From Gammaproteobacteria bacterium UBA2675 (lineage in GTDB: Bacteria; Pseudomonadota; Gammaproteobacteria; Pseudomonadales; Pseudohongiellaceae): a DNA stretch of 64,000 bases. Location: contig DEMH01000015.1 in the NCBI GenBank assembly GCA_002354805.1, forward strand, positions 287,464 to 351,463, given 5' to 3'. Both the position numbers and the translations under genes were made by a program. Positions 44,585 to 54,054 of this stretch are shown one piece after another. Every line of letters begins with the position of its first letter. The stretch's first letter is position 1. The notes under the pieces were generated by a model, which was not told where the DNA came from, did no database searches, and saw nothing but the letters and a program-made list of their open reading frames with translations.

Positions 44585-45148
44585 ATGGCTGACACCCTCG
44601 ATTTTGCCTCCCCAGTTCCTGCAATTCTGGACTCCCGAAAGGTCTTCAGACAGGGGCTGTTAGTAGAGGGAAGTATTGCGGTTGCTGAACTGAAACAGCT
44701 TTGCAGCATGCTCAGCAGTGCCGAAGGGCGAGTCAATGCCAGACTGGAATTTGGGTTTGACGACGCACGTAGACGCAAAATCGAAGGCCGCGTATACGGT
44801 GAATTATCGTTGCAGTGCCAGCGCTGCCTCGACACTGTCAGGGTCGCGGTGAGTGAGCCGGTTAACCTTGCGGTGGTAAGCAGCGAAGACAGCGCTCGCC
44901 AGTTACCGGCGGATATCGACCCCTTGCTGGATGTCAATGAGGAAATCAGACCGGCAGAGTTGATAGAAGAACAGATGATACTTGGATTGCCGATTGTGGC
45001 GACGCATGAACATTGCGAACCACACACGGCTTCGGTGACGCCGCCTTCGAAGGCTTCAGATAAGCAATCGGCGCCATCAACCAGCAACCCGTTTGCGGTG
45101 CTGGCAGCACTTAAGAACAACAGCGAAAAGAATAGCGACACACACTGA
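44585..45148 (+). CDS. yceD: YceD (DUF177) 23S rRNA accumulation protein
   Basis: The 187-residue DUF177 protein has the Cys pair CQRCLDTV and an acidic C-terminal half (DPLLDVNEEIRPAELIEEQM) typical of the family. YceD is needed for normal 23S rRNA levels in E. coli and is nearly always upstream of rpmF. I start at the ATG at 44585 because an upstream in-frame ATG at 44525 lies inside the terminator/promoter. There is no ribosome site, which fits the leaderless promoter. Confidence 0.92.
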   Translation: MADTLDFASPVPAILDSRKVFRQGLLVEGSIAVAELKQLCSMLSSAEGRVNARLEFGFDDARRRKIEGRVYGELSLQCQRCLDTVRVAVSEPVNLAVVSSEDSARQLPADIDPLLDVNEEIRPAELIEEQMILGLPIVATHEHCEPHTASVTPPSKASDKQSAPSTSNPFAVLAALKNNSEKNSDTH

Positions 45149-45183
45149 TTTAGTTATCGTTTTTACAAACAGGAGTACCTGAA

Positions 45184-45363
45184 ATGGCCGTTCAACAGAA
45201 CAAAAAATCCCGCGCTCGTCGCGACCAGCGTCGTAGCCACGATGCTCTGACAGGCGCAACTCTTTCTGTGGACAAAACCACAGGAGAAGTCCATCGTCGT
45301 CACCACGTGACTGCAGATGGCTTCTACAAAGGCAAAAAAGTACTGAATCTGGGCGACGAGTAA
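45184..45363 (+). CDS. rpmF: 50S ribosomal protein L32
   Basis: The 59-residue basic protein begins MAVQQNKKSRARRDQRRSHD and ends KKVLNLGDE, the standard gammaproteobacterial L32. It has no Cys zinc ribbon (the C-minus form), which is normal in this group. An AGGAG site lies seven bases before the ATG. It sits between yceD and plsX, linking ribosome and phospholipid genes. Confidence 0.97.
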   Translation: MAVQQNKKSRARRDQRRSHDALTGATLSVDKTTGEVHRRHHVTADGFYKGKKVLNLGDE

Positions 45364-45365
45364 GT

Positions 45366-46376
45366 TTGACGAAAGTCAGACGTATTGCCGTGGATGTAAT
45401 GGGGGGCGATCATGGCCCCCACGTGACGGTGTCGGCCGCGCTCAAAGCGCTGCGCCGACATCCTGATCTGCATCTGGTCCTGGTGGGTCCTCAGCAGGAG
45501 ATAAACCCCTCACTGGACACACTGCCTCCCGCTCTACGTGCTCGCGTCAGTGTCCTGCATACTGATGATGTGATCAGTAACCATGACAGACCTGACCGAA
45601 TTCTTCGTTCCAGTCGCAACAGCTCCATGTTCATCGCGATCGACCAGGTGAAGCAGGGTGAGGCTGATGCCTGTGTCAGCGCCGGTAATACCGGAGCCCT
45701 GTTGATGGCAGGACGCCACCTGTTAAAGACCATTCCCGGCATCGACAAACCCGCCATTATGGCCATGATTCCCGTGACACGTGCCGGTGGCTATAGCTAC
45801 CTGCTGGATGTCGGCGCGAATGTGCGCAACTCTGCACGAGAACTCTACCAATTTGCCTGCATGGGTGCCGTACTGGCCAGCTCATTGTCCGGGCGTACAC
45901 CCGCCCGTGTTGCCTTGCTGAACATTGGCGAGGAGTCCATCAAAGGCACGCCTGTCATCCAGGAAGCCTCGCAACTGCTCGCCGACAATCCGGACTTTGA
46001 ATACCTGGGCTACATCGAAGGCAACCAGCTATTCTCCGGGCACGCCGACGTCATTGTCTGTGACGGATTCACGGGCAATATAACCATCAAGACCAGCGCG
46101 GGAGCAGTCAAGGCACTTCAGGCCCTGATGCGACGCAGTATCGCCAGACGCTGGTACTACAAGACGTTCAGCTGGATACTCAAACCACTGCTGCGGGATC
46201 TGCGCCGAGAAATAGATCCTGCCCGTTATAACGGCGCCACGTTGGTGGGACTGCAGGGTATCATCGTAAAAAGCCATGGCAATGCCAACGAGAAGGGCTT
46301 TCTCAAAGCAATAGAGCATGCCCTCAGACAGATCAACGATAACGTTCCGGCACTGATTGCCGGTAAAATGGTGTAA
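45366..46376 (+). CDS. plsX: Phosphate acyltransferase PlsX
   Basis: It converts acyl-ACP to acyl-phosphate, the donor for PlsY in phospholipid synthesis. The 336 residues carry AVDVMGGDHGPH at the N terminus, SAGNTGALLMAGRHLLK and CDGFTGNITIKTSAG. The start is TTG two bases after the rpmF stop; no closer ATG preserves the conserved N terminus. Confidence 0.96.
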   Translation: MTKVRRIAVDVMGGDHGPHVTVSAALKALRRHPDLHLVLVGPQQEINPSLDTLPPALRARVSVLHTDDVISNHDRPDRILRSSRNSSMFIAIDQVKQGEADACVSAGNTGALLMAGRHLLKTIPGIDKPAIMAMIPVTRAGGYSYLLDVGANVRNSARELYQFACMGAVLASSLSGRTPARVALLNIGEESIKGTPVIQEASQLLADNPDFEYLGYIEGNQLFSGHADVIVCDGFTGNITIKTSAGAVKALQALMRRSIARRWYYKTFSWILKPLLRDLRREIDPARYNGATLVGLQGIIVKSHGNANEKGFLKAIEHALRQINDNVPALIAGKMV

Positions 46377-46392
46377 ACAGCGAGAAACAGAT

Positions 46393-47328
46393 ATGCCTAA
46401 GATTGGATTCGTATTTCCTGGCCAGGGCTCCCAGCGCAGCGGGATGCTTGCGGACATGATTGAACAGCACCCAGTCATCAGCACCACGTTTGCAGAGGCC
46501 TCGGAAGTGATTGGTCAGGACCTGTGGCAGATAGTCGTCGACAACCTTGACGGTCTGCTGGATCAAACCTACATCACTCAACCGGCTCTGTTGACGGCCT
46601 CAGTGGCGTTATGGCGTGCCTGGATGCAGGAAAAGGGTCCTTTGCCGGAAATGCTGGCAGGTCACAGCCTTGGTGAATACTCTGCTCTGGTCTGCGCCGG
46701 TGTGTTGAGCTTTACCGACGCCGTATCACTGGTCCATAAACGCGGCCAGTATATGCAGGACGCCGTTCCGGCGGGTACCGGCGGCATGGCTGCCATAATC
46801 GGCATGGACGACACTCGCATTGATGATATCTGTGCCGGCGTCGCCGATGGTGACACTGTTTCAGCGGCAAATTTCAACTCTCCAGGCCAGACCGTGATTG
46901 CAGGCAGCAAGGCCGCCGTCGAGCGCGCGATGGAGGCATGCAAAGCCGCAGGTGCCAAGCGGGCTCTGCCCCTTAACGTCAGTGTTCCGTCTCACTGCGC
47001 CCTGATGAAGCCGGCTGCTGACCGGCTGGCCGACGACCTGGCGAAGGTAGATTTCCGCCGCCCGGAAATCCCCGTGGTACAGAATATCAATGGACGCGCG
47101 ACGCGTGAGCCCGGCGAGATCAAGGAAAATCTGCTTAAACAGCTTTATATGCCCGTGCAGTGGGTGGACACAATTTACTGTATGCGCGACTTTGGTATCG
47201 CCAAGGTTGTAGAATGCGGCCCCGGCAAGGTGCTTAGTGGTCTGGTGAAACGCATTCACCCGGAACTTGAGTGTTTTGCGGCTGATTCATCAGAAGCGCT
47301 GGCATCAGCGCTGCAGAACGTCAAATAG
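46393..47328 (+). CDS. fabD: Malonyl-CoA:ACP transacylase
   Basis: It loads malonyl groups onto ACP. The ATG at 46393 gives 311 residues beginning MPKIGFVFPGQGSQ. The catalytic Ser92 is in AGHSLGEYSALV, and the His is in SVPSHCALMKPAADRL. It lies 16 bases after plsX, in standard fab order. Confidence 0.97.
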   Translation: MPKIGFVFPGQGSQRSGMLADMIEQHPVISTTFAEASEVIGQDLWQIVVDNLDGLLDQTYITQPALLTASVALWRAWMQEKGPLPEMLAGHSLGEYSALVCAGVLSFTDAVSLVHKRGQYMQDAVPAGTGGMAAIIGMDDTRIDDICAGVADGDTVSAANFNSPGQTVIAGSKAAVERAMEACKAAGAKRALPLNVSVPSHCALMKPAADRLADDLAKVDFRRPEIPVVQNINGRATREPGEIKENLLKQLYMPVQWVDTIYCMRDFGIAKVVECGPGKVLSGLVKRIHPELECFAADSSEALASALQNVK

Positions 47329-47358
47329 CACAACGTTGTGAACAAGGAGTCAATGCTG

Positions 47359-48105
47359 ATGAGCATTTCAGGAAAAGTTGCACTGGTCACTGGAGCCAGC
47401 CGCGGAATTGGTCGTGCCATTGCGGCAGAGCTGGGCGCCCAGGGAGTCATCGTGGCTGGTACTGCAACCACCGAGAACGGCGCTCAGGCAATTACGGAAT
47501 TTTTTGCCGAAAATGGCATCAAAGGCAAAGGATTTTGCCTCGACGTATCGTCAATGGAAGCAGTAGACAATGTCATGCAGGCCATCAGTAATGAGCTGGG
47601 TGAGCCACCTCTGATTCTCGTCAACAACGCGGGGATCACGCGTGACAATCTGTTGATGCGCATGAAAGAGGATGAGTGGGACAGTGTTATCAACACCAAC
47701 CTCAACTCACTCTATCGCGTGTGTCGGTCCGCGCTTAAAGCCATGACCAAGGCCCGTTGGGGAAGAATCATCAATATCAGCTCGGTGGTCGCTTCAAGCG
47801 GCAATCCCGGGCAGAGCAATTATGCTGCCAGCAAGGCAGCAGCAGAGGGGTTCACGCGCTCTCTGGCCCGTGAAATTGGTTCACGCGGCATTACCGTGAA
47901 TGCCATCGCTCCCGGATTTATCGATACCGATATGACGCGGGCGCTTAACGAAAAACAGATTGAAACGCTGCTGGCCCAGATTCCGTTGGCCCGTTTCGGC
48001 AAACCAGAGGAAATAGCTTCAGTTGCCGGTTTCCTGGCTTCCGATGCCGGCGCCTACATCACAGGTGAAACCATTCAGGTCAATGGTGGTATGTACATGG
48101 CCTGA
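47359..48105 (+). CDS. fabG: 3-Oxoacyl-ACP reductase
   Basis: This NADPH-dependent short-chain dehydrogenase reduces beta-ketoacyl-ACP. I choose the ATG at 47359 (248 residues), nine bases after AAGGAG; an ATG six bases earlier is too close to it. It has TGASRGIG (11-18), NNAG, the catalytic Ser in ISSVVASSGNPGQSNY, and Tyr-Lys in YAASKAA. The C-terminal GETIQVNGGMYMA is typical. Confidence 0.97.
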   Translation: MSISGKVALVTGASRGIGRAIAAELGAQGVIVAGTATTENGAQAITEFFAENGIKGKGFCLDVSSMEAVDNVMQAISNELGEPPLILVNNAGITRDNLLMRMKEDEWDSVINTNLNSLYRVCRSALKAMTKARWGRIINISSVVASSGNPGQSNYAASKAAAEGFTRSLAREIGSRGITVNAIAPGFIDTDMTRALNEKQIETLLAQIPLARFGKPEEIASVAGFLASDAGAYITGETIQVNGGMYMA

Positions 48106-48338
48106 ACCAACACTGACGAGGGTTCGATTATACGATAAGCAATTAGTGAAAAAGAAATAATAAGATGCTGAAATTTATGAAAAATAATTTGAAGCATTCA
48201 ATTATTTTCGAGTTTGAGATTACAAGCGCATTAAAATAGATGTAAACTTGCGATTCGGATTATGTCAGTTGGTCAAATAATAACCAATTTAATCGGAATG
48301 CATGACAAACCTTAAGGTAATAGGAGCTAATAAGAGTT

Positions 48339-48572
48339 ATGAGCAGCATTGAAGAACGCGTGAAAAAAATTGTCTGCGAGCAGCTTGGCGTGAAAGAAGA
48401 AGATGTCAAAGCCTCCTCTTCTTTTGTTGAAGATCTGGGCGCCGATTCTTTGGACACCGTGGAATTGGTTATGGCTCTCGAAGAAGAGTTTGAGACTGAA
48501 ATTCCGGACGAAGAAGCCGAGAAGATCACAACTGTCCAGCTGGCAATCGACTACATCAACCAGCACCTGTAA
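48339..48572 (+). CDS. acpP: Acyl carrier protein
   Basis: The 77-residue acidic carrier holds the phosphopantetheine on Ser37 in LGADSLDTVELVMALEEEF. It is near-identical in pattern to other gammaproteobacterial AcpP. It is preceded by a 233-base AT-rich gap from fabG, which must hold a separate strong promoter. I could not find a clean -35/-10 pair there. An AGGAG lies 12 bases before the ATG. Confidence 0.98.
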   Translation: MSSIEERVKKIVCEQLGVKEEDVKASSSFVEDLGADSLDTVELVMALEEEFETEIPDEEAEKITTVQLAIDYINQHL

Positions 48573-48604
48573 TAGCATTCCGCATATCGGATTGACTCTA
48601 ATAG

Positions 48605-48640
48605 AAGCTACTCCGGGGACAGACTTGGAGTAGCTTTTGT
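48605..48640 (+). terminator. Terminator/attenuator between acpP and fabF
   Basis: A perfect 10-bp stem, AAGCTACTCC (48605-48614) with GGAGTAGCTT (48627-48636), is followed by a T-rich TTTGTTTATT. It lies inside the fab operon and would release most short acpP mRNA, explaining how far more ACP than FabF can be made. Confidence 0.8.
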
Positions 48641-48662
48641 TTATTACGTGGAGAACTACGCT

Positions 48663-49910
48663 TTGAACGGCAGACGAGTAGTAGTTACCGGCCTGGGTAT
48701 GGTCACGCCACTTGGCAACGATGTGACAAGCACCTGGGATGGACTTAAAGCAGGGAACAGCGGCATCAACCTGATCGAGCATTTTGACGTGTCTGCATTC
48801 AGTACACGTTTCGGTGGTTCGATCAAAGCATTTGACAGCGAACCCTATATTGCTCCCAAAGACGCCAAACGCATGGATGTCTTTCTGGTCTACGGCGTCA
48901 GCGCCGGCGTCCAGGCGATGCGCGATGCCGGTCTGGACGGCGACGAGGCAGCATTCGATCCTGCCAGATTTGGTGCGGCGATTGGCTCGGGCATTGGTGG
49001 CATCAGTGCTATCGAAGATACCGCTGAACTGATTCGCAACTCAGGCCCCCGCAAGGTTTCCCCATTTTTTGTACCGGGCTCGATCATCAACATGATCGGC
49101 GGCTCGCTGTCCATACGTTACAACCTGCAGGGACCCAATATTGCAATAACCACCGCCTGTACAACCGGCACACACAATATTGGTCTCGCCGCCCAGATGA
49201 TTGCTCTTGGTCAGGCTGATCTCATGTTGGCTGGCGGTGCAGAGATGGCAACATCACCAGTGGGTCTGGGCGGTTTCTGTGCCGCACGTGCGCTTTCGAC
49301 CCGCAATGACGACCCTCAGGCCGCAAGCCGCCCCTGGGACAAATCACGCGACGGCTTTGTGCTGAGCGATGGTGCCGGCATTATGGTTCTTGAAGAATAC
49401 GAACATGCGGTGAAACGCGGTGCAAAAATATACGCCGAGCTGACCGGGTTTGGCATGAGCGCCGACGCTTTCCACATGACCTCACCTTCAGAGAACGGAC
49501 GTGGCGCGGCGACCTGCATGCAGAATGCCTTGAACAGTGCCGGACTTGACGCCAGCGACATTGATTACATCAATGCACACGGCACGTCCACGCTGGCTGG
49601 CGACATTGCAGAAACCCAGGCTATCAAGACTGTATTTGGTGGGCATGCCAGCAAACTGTCAGTCAGCTCCAGCAAATCCATGATTGGTCACCTGCTGGGT
49701 GCGGCCGGTGCGGTCGAAGCCATCATCAGTGTGCTGTCGCTGCATGATCAGGTCGTTACACCGACAATCAATCTTGATGAACCGGATGAAGGCTGCGATC
49801 TGGACTACGTGCCAAATACAGCACGAGATGCCGCGTTACGGGCCGTACTGACCAACTCCTTCGGATTTGGTGGCACAAACGGTTCACTGATTTTCACCAA
49901 AGCACCTTGA
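48663..49910 (+). CDS. fabF: 3-Oxoacyl-ACP synthase II
   Basis: This elongating ketosynthase of 415 residues starts at TTG 48663, nine bases after GGAG. The GTG at 48648 would place the site inside the coding region. Catalytic Cys166 is in ITTACTTGTHN, and the two His residues are in AHGTSTLAGD and SMIGHLLGAAG. It is full length. It may depend on read-through of the hairpin just upstream. Confidence 0.96.
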   Translation: MNGRRVVVTGLGMVTPLGNDVTSTWDGLKAGNSGINLIEHFDVSAFSTRFGGSIKAFDSEPYIAPKDAKRMDVFLVYGVSAGVQAMRDAGLDGDEAAFDPARFGAAIGSGIGGISAIEDTAELIRNSGPRKVSPFFVPGSIINMIGGSLSIRYNLQGPNIAITTACTTGTHNIGLAAQMIALGQADLMLAGGAEMATSPVGLGGFCAARALSTRNDDPQAASRPWDKSRDGFVLSDGAGIMVLEEYEHAVKRGAKIYAELTGFGMSADAFHMTSPSENGRGAATCMQNALNSAGLDASDIDYINAHGTSTLAGDIAETQAIKTVFGGHASKLSVSSSKSMIGHLLGAAGAVEAIISVLSLHDQVVTPTINLDEPDEGCDLDYVPNTARDAALRAVLTNSFGFGGTNGSLIFTKAP

Positions 49911-49932
49911 GTCCGTCACCGAGGCGGATGTC

Positions 49933-50790
49933 ATGCAGATGCCGACACAGCTTACTCAGGTAGACGGCATGATGACTGACCAGTTGCCGACATCAGACCG
50001 CGGTCTGATGTACGGCGATGGCCTGTTCGAAACCATGCGCCTGCAGGCAGGACAGTATTCTCACCTCGAGCAACACCTGCAACGACTGCTTGCTGGCTGC
50101 AGGCAACTCTCCATTCCGGTATCGCCTGAAACTATCGAAAGCCAGCTGCAGAGTTTTCTGACTAAGCTGCAGCATCAGGCTCTGGATAACGCCGTAATCA
50201 AATTGATCATTACTCGCGGCAGTGGTGGCCGTGGATACCAGCCACCAGCCGACGAGAAGCCCCGCATCATTCTGCAATCGCATCCCTTGCCCGCCAGGCT
50301 GTCCCATTACCAGCAACACGGAATCACCTGCATCACGGCCAGGCAGACGGTTGCCAGTCCCGCCGTTCTGCCCGGTGTAAAGCACCTTAATCGTCTGGAG
50401 CAGGTGCTTGCCAGTATTGAGCTGCAGCAGGCATCACAAAGGCATGAGGACATACAGGAAGCATTGATGGTGGATACCGCCGGCAGGCTGCTGGAAGGTA
50501 CCCGAAGCAATGTCTTTCTGGCCAGAGAGGACAGCCTGTTTACGCCCTCTATCGCTGAGGCGGGCATCGCAGGAATCATGCGCCAGTTGGTGCTGGCGCT
50601 GGCAGAGCAGCGCGGCTGGTCATTGGTCGTGGGGCAGCTGCCAGTTACGCAAATACAGGATTTTCAGGAAATGTTTGTCTGTAACTCCATCATCGGCATA
50701 TGGCCGGTGAACTGTGTCTCAGTTGCCGGGCAGGAGATCCTGTTTCCTCAGCACCGTTTTGCCAGAGAAATTCAGCAAGTTCTGGCATAA
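49933..50790 (+). CDS. pabC: Aminodeoxychorismate lyase
   Basis: This PLP fold-type IV enzyme forms 4-aminobenzoate for folate. The 285 residues contain SDRGLMYGDGLFETM near the N terminus, the PLP Lys in GVKHLNRLEQV and the DTAGRLLEGTRSNVFL cofactor-binding block. PabC rather than IlvE is chosen from its place between fabF and mltG, as in E. coli. Confidence 0.93.
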   Translation: MQMPTQLTQVDGMMTDQLPTSDRGLMYGDGLFETMRLQAGQYSHLEQHLQRLLAGCRQLSIPVSPETIESQLQSFLTKLQHQALDNAVIKLIITRGSGGRGYQPPADEKPRIILQSHPLPARLSHYQQHGITCITARQTVASPAVLPGVKHLNRLEQVLASIELQQASQRHEDIQEALMVDTAGRLLEGTRSNVFLAREDSLFTPSIAEAGIAGIMRQLVLALAEQRGWSLVVGQLPVTQIQDFQEMFVCNSIIGIWPVNCVSVAGQEILFPQHRFAREIQQVLA

Positions 50791-50797
50791 TGCCGCC

Positions 50798-51829
50798 ATG
50801 CTTTCCCTTTCCCGGCTTATCAAGTTCTTCTGCGTCATGGCGGCACTGTGCATCGGTGCGGCATTGCTTGGCTGGTTGAACCTCAACCGCTATCTTGAAT
50901 CACCGATAGGAGAGGGCAACTCTTCCGCTGAAAGCATTGTGATCGACATCCCGGCGGGATTTGGGGTCAATCAGGTGGCCTCACTGTTAAATCGCGAGGC
51001 GGGCCTCAAGTGGCCACGTATATTCGCGGCCTGGACTCGTGCGCAGGGCCAGGATCGTTCTATCCGCAGTGGTGAGTTTGCAATAGAGCCCTCGATGACA
51101 CCGCCAGAGGTTCTTGCCCTGCTGGTATCAGGACGTAATGTGCAATACCCGGTCACACTGGTTGAGGGGTGGACCATCGATCAGGCCCTGAGTCAGTTGT
51201 GGGCCATTGACACGATTTCCAGCACGCTTCAAGGCCTGACGCACGAGGAGATACTGGCACAACTGCAGTCTCCCTATCCCGCCCTGGAAGGCAGCATATT
51301 TCCTGACACCTATTTCCACACACGTGGCACGACCGATATTGATATTCTGCGACGCGCCAATCAGCGACTGCAGCAGACAATGGATGAGCTCTGGCCAGCG
51401 CGGGATGCGGCGCTGCCATACGAGACCCCGTGGGAAGCACTGATCATGGCCTCAATCATCGAGCGCGAGTCAGGGTACAATGCCGAAAAGAATGCAATCG
51501 CAGGCGTCTTTGTGCGCCGCCTGCAGCGAGGCATGCGCCTGCAATCGGACCCAACGGTAATTTACGGGATGGGCGCCGAGTATCAGGGAGATATCAGGCG
51601 CCGCGATCTTGCAACGACCACGCCCTGGAACACATACCGGATTAACGGGCTTCCGCCGACACCGATTGCCCTCAGCGGTCGGGCGTCGATTGAGGCAAGT
51701 CTGCACCCGGCCGAAGGAACGGCACTGTATTTCGTTTCCAGAGGCGATGGCAGTCATCAGTTTTCCGACACACTGGAAGAGCACAACGCTGCTGTGCGTC
51801 AATACATTCTCAACCGCACGAGTGACTAG
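50798..51829 (+). CDS. mltG: Endolytic murein transglycosylase MltG
   Basis: The 343-residue inner-membrane protein cuts nascent glycan strands and sets their length. One membrane helix (about 9-28) is followed by a LysM-like region and the YceG domain with the catalytic Glu in MASIIERES, then AGVFVRRLQRGMRLQSDPTV. The ATG at 50798, eight bases past the pabC stop, puts the helix at the N terminus. A longer frame would run inside pabC. Confidence 0.95.
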   Translation: MLSLSRLIKFFCVMAALCIGAALLGWLNLNRYLESPIGEGNSSAESIVIDIPAGFGVNQVASLLNREAGLKWPRIFAAWTRAQGQDRSIRSGEFAIEPSMTPPEVLALLVSGRNVQYPVTLVEGWTIDQALSQLWAIDTISSTLQGLTHEEILAQLQSPYPALEGSIFPDTYFHTRGTTDIDILRRANQRLQQTMDELWPARDAALPYETPWEALIMASIIERESGYNAEKNAIAGVFVRRLQRGMRLQSDPTVIYGMGAEYQGDIRRRDLATTTPWNTYRINGLPPTPIALSGRASIEASLHPAEGTALYFVSRGDGSHQFSDTLEEHNAAVRQYILNRTSD

Positions 51830-51856
51830 ATAATGATGGATGAGTCAGGGAAGGGG

Positions 51857-52504
51857 ATGGGTAAATTCATCACCGTAGAAGGCATTGAAGGCGTCGGCAA
51901 AACAACCAACCTCGCCTGGCTGGTGGAGTGCCTGGAGGCAGCCAGGATCGACTACATCCAGACCCGCGAGCCCGGCGGAACGGCGCTGGCCGAGCAGATT
52001 CGCGAACTGTTACTGACGCCCCGTGAAGAAAACATGCACGCGCTGACCGAATTATTGCTGGTCTTTGCGGCTCGCGCGCAACATCTTGAGCAGCGCATCA
52101 AACCGGCCCTGCAGCGCGGCCAGTGGGTGGTCTGTGATCGATTCACGGACGCCACCTATGCCTATCAGGGCGGCGGTCGCAATCTCGACAAACAGGCTAT
52201 CGCCACGCTGGAGACACTCGTCCAGGGTAGCCTGCGACCAGATCTTGTTCTGTTGCTGGATATTGAACCGGCAGTTGGCCTGGCCCGCGCCCGCAAACGC
52301 GGTGAACCTGACCGGTTTGAACAGGAAGCCATCAGTTTCTTTGCCGCTGTCCGTGACGAGTACCTGCGGCGAGCTGCGGCTGACCCCTCAAGATACCTGA
52401 TTATTGATGCCGGGCAGGAGCTGGCTGATGTTCAGGCATGTCTCAAACGGGAGCTGTCGAAATTCATCCTCAAGGCCCGAGAGCCGGATACGCAGATCCC
52501 ATGA
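51857..52504 (+). CDS. tmk: Thymidylate kinase
   Basis: It phosphorylates dTMP to dTDP. The ATG at 51857 follows AGGGA and gives 215 residues beginning MGKFITVEGIEGVGKTTN, with the P-loop at the usual place. An ATG at 51833 would add eight residues. The DRFTDATYAYQGGGR motif and lid RKRGEPDRFE are present. The stop overlaps the holB ATG by four bases. Confidence 0.96.
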   Translation: MGKFITVEGIEGVGKTTNLAWLVECLEAARIDYIQTREPGGTALAEQIRELLLTPREENMHALTELLLVFAARAQHLEQRIKPALQRGQWVVCDRFTDATYAYQGGGRNLDKQAIATLETLVQGSLRPDLVLLLDIEPAVGLARARKRGEPDRFEQEAISFFAAVRDEYLRRAAADPSRYLIIDAGQELADVQACLKRELSKFILKAREPDTQIP

Positions 52505-53505
52505 GCGATCTGACACACCAACAATCGGGCAACCCGGTAGCTGCTGTCGGCAGCTATTATCCGTGGCATCACTCTGCCTGGCAGCAGATTGTCAGCCAGC
52601 AGCGTCGCGACCGTCTGGCTCATGCCTATCTGTTCACAGGATTGCCCGACACTGGTCGTCATCAGTTCGTTCTTGGCGTAGCTCATTACGTATTGTGTGA
52701 GGCTGATAAAACCACCTACAGCAAAGCCTGCGGTCAGTGCCGGCAATGTCTGCTGTTCGCCAAGGGTTATCATCCAGATGTCCTGCAGGTAAAGCCGGAA
52801 GAGGGCAGTCGCGCCATCAAAATTGACCAGGTTCGCCAGATTGCCGATCACGTGCAGCAAACCAGTAATCAGGCAAGTGCCACCAAAGTCATTATTATCC
52901 AGCCGGCCGAGGCACTCGGCACGGCTGCGGCAAACTCACTGCTCAAAAGCCTTGAAGAACCGCCCGGTAAGGCTTTGTTTTTATTGATAGCAGATAGTGG
53001 TGATCGCCTGCTTGCGACCATTCGAAGTCGTTGTCAGAACGTCGCTCTGCCTTCCCCTGCGTTCTCTGACACACAAGCCTGGCTTGCCACGATGTCCGCT
53101 GCTGACAGCGAGACTCTCGCATCGGCGGCCGCACTGGCTCCGCAGCAGCCATTTGCTGCCTTGCGGATGCTGGAAGAGGGTGTGCCGGCCTGGCGCGAGA
53201 TTCTTACTGATAAACTGGCAGCGCTCAGACATGGAGAGGAATCCGTGACCGAGGTCGCGCGATTCTGTGAGAAACAGCCAGTCGCCCATGCTATAAACCT
53301 GATGACCGAACTGTGTACTCAGCAAGTGCGCTCGCTTGCTGTTGAGCCGCAAGGCCGGACATCTGCGCAGATCAAGCAACTGCTCAAACTGCAGCGTGAA
53401 ATTTACAGAGTTTCAGCTCAGCAGGAATCCACCAGCAATCCAAATTTGTTGATGAGCCTGGAGTATCTGTTGAGTCAATGGCAAGAGCTGTCACCTGGTC
53501 GCTAA
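52501..53505 (+). CDS. holB: DNA polymerase III subunit delta'
   Basis: This is a clamp-loader subunit of 334 residues. It has the AAA+ fold with a degenerate P-loop (FTGLPDTGRHQF, lacking the GKT), as expected for delta', which does not hydrolyse ATP. The zinc site is CGQCRQC plus an upstream Cys. Partner of the dnaX product encoded at 4525. The start is ATGA-coupled to tmk. Confidence 0.94.
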   Translation: MSDLTHQQSGNPVAAVGSYYPWHHSAWQQIVSQQRRDRLAHAYLFTGLPDTGRHQFVLGVAHYVLCEADKTTYSKACGQCRQCLLFAKGYHPDVLQVKPEEGSRAIKIDQVRQIADHVQQTSNQASATKVIIIQPAEALGTAAANSLLKSLEEPPGKALFLLIADSGDRLLATIRSRCQNVALPSPAFSDTQAWLATMSAADSETLASAAALAPQQPFAALRMLEEGVPAWREILTDKLAALRHGEESVTEVARFCEKQPVAHAINLMTELCTQQVRSLAVEPQGRTSAQIKQLLKLQREIYRVSAQQESTSNPNLLMSLEYLLSQWQELSPGR

Positions 53506-53566
53506 TTGCGTCCGACTAAGCTGACGGATCCAGGCATACAGCCTGCATGGAAGACAATAATGACGC

Positions 53567-53950
53567 ATGGAGAATGGACTCTTGCAAACACTACCCGCCA
53601 CGCCGGCTTATAAGCCACCGCGCCTTTTGAAGATCCACTTTGACGATCCGGCCACACTAGCCGCCTGCTACTTGCCGTTTCTCAAGCAGGGTGGCCTGTT
53701 TGTACCGGGTGACTATGAAGAACTCAGCAGCGATGCAGTGATGCTGCTGTTGCGACTGCCGGGCGAATCCCAGGCCGAAATGCTGCGCCTTGACGTTGTC
53801 TGCAGTACACCGCAGGGTATGCCGGGCAAACAGCCAGCCGGAATAGGGCTGGGCTTCAACGCCGAGACGGCCAGGGTGGCCGCACGAGTTCGGGAGATAA
53901 TTTCGCCATTCAGCGCAGCCCAGGGCAGCGCTTTCCTGGAATCGTGGTAA
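53567..53950 (+). CDS. pilZ: PilZ-domain type IV pilus assembly protein
   Basis: The 127-residue protein follows holB as in Pseudomonas. It resembles the pilus-type PilZ, with a sheet around FLKQGGLFVPGDYEEL and VCSTPQGMPGKQPAGIGLGF. The RxxxR and DxSxxG c-di-GMP residues are absent, as in true PilZ. It is needed for type IV pilus assembly through PilF-like partners, which are not in this window. Confidence 0.88.
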   Translation: MENGLLQTLPATPAYKPPRLLKIHFDDPATLAACYLPFLKQGGLFVPGDYEELSSDAVMLLLRLPGESQAEMLRLDVVCSTPQGMPGKQPAGIGLGFNAETARVAARVREIISPFSAAQGSAFLESW

Positions 53951-54054
53951 ACTGTCATCAGGACTTAGCTTTCTCGAATTCACGAAGCGGTATTCGGTTC
54001 CGGCGGCCCAGGCCAAAGACCTGAACCTGACCTCTACTCTCAGGAGAATACGCC

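Noticed and set aside
48165..48240. 24-codon frame in the fabG-acpP gap
   Set aside because: AT-rich chance frame with no ribosome site; the gap is better read as the acpP promoter region.
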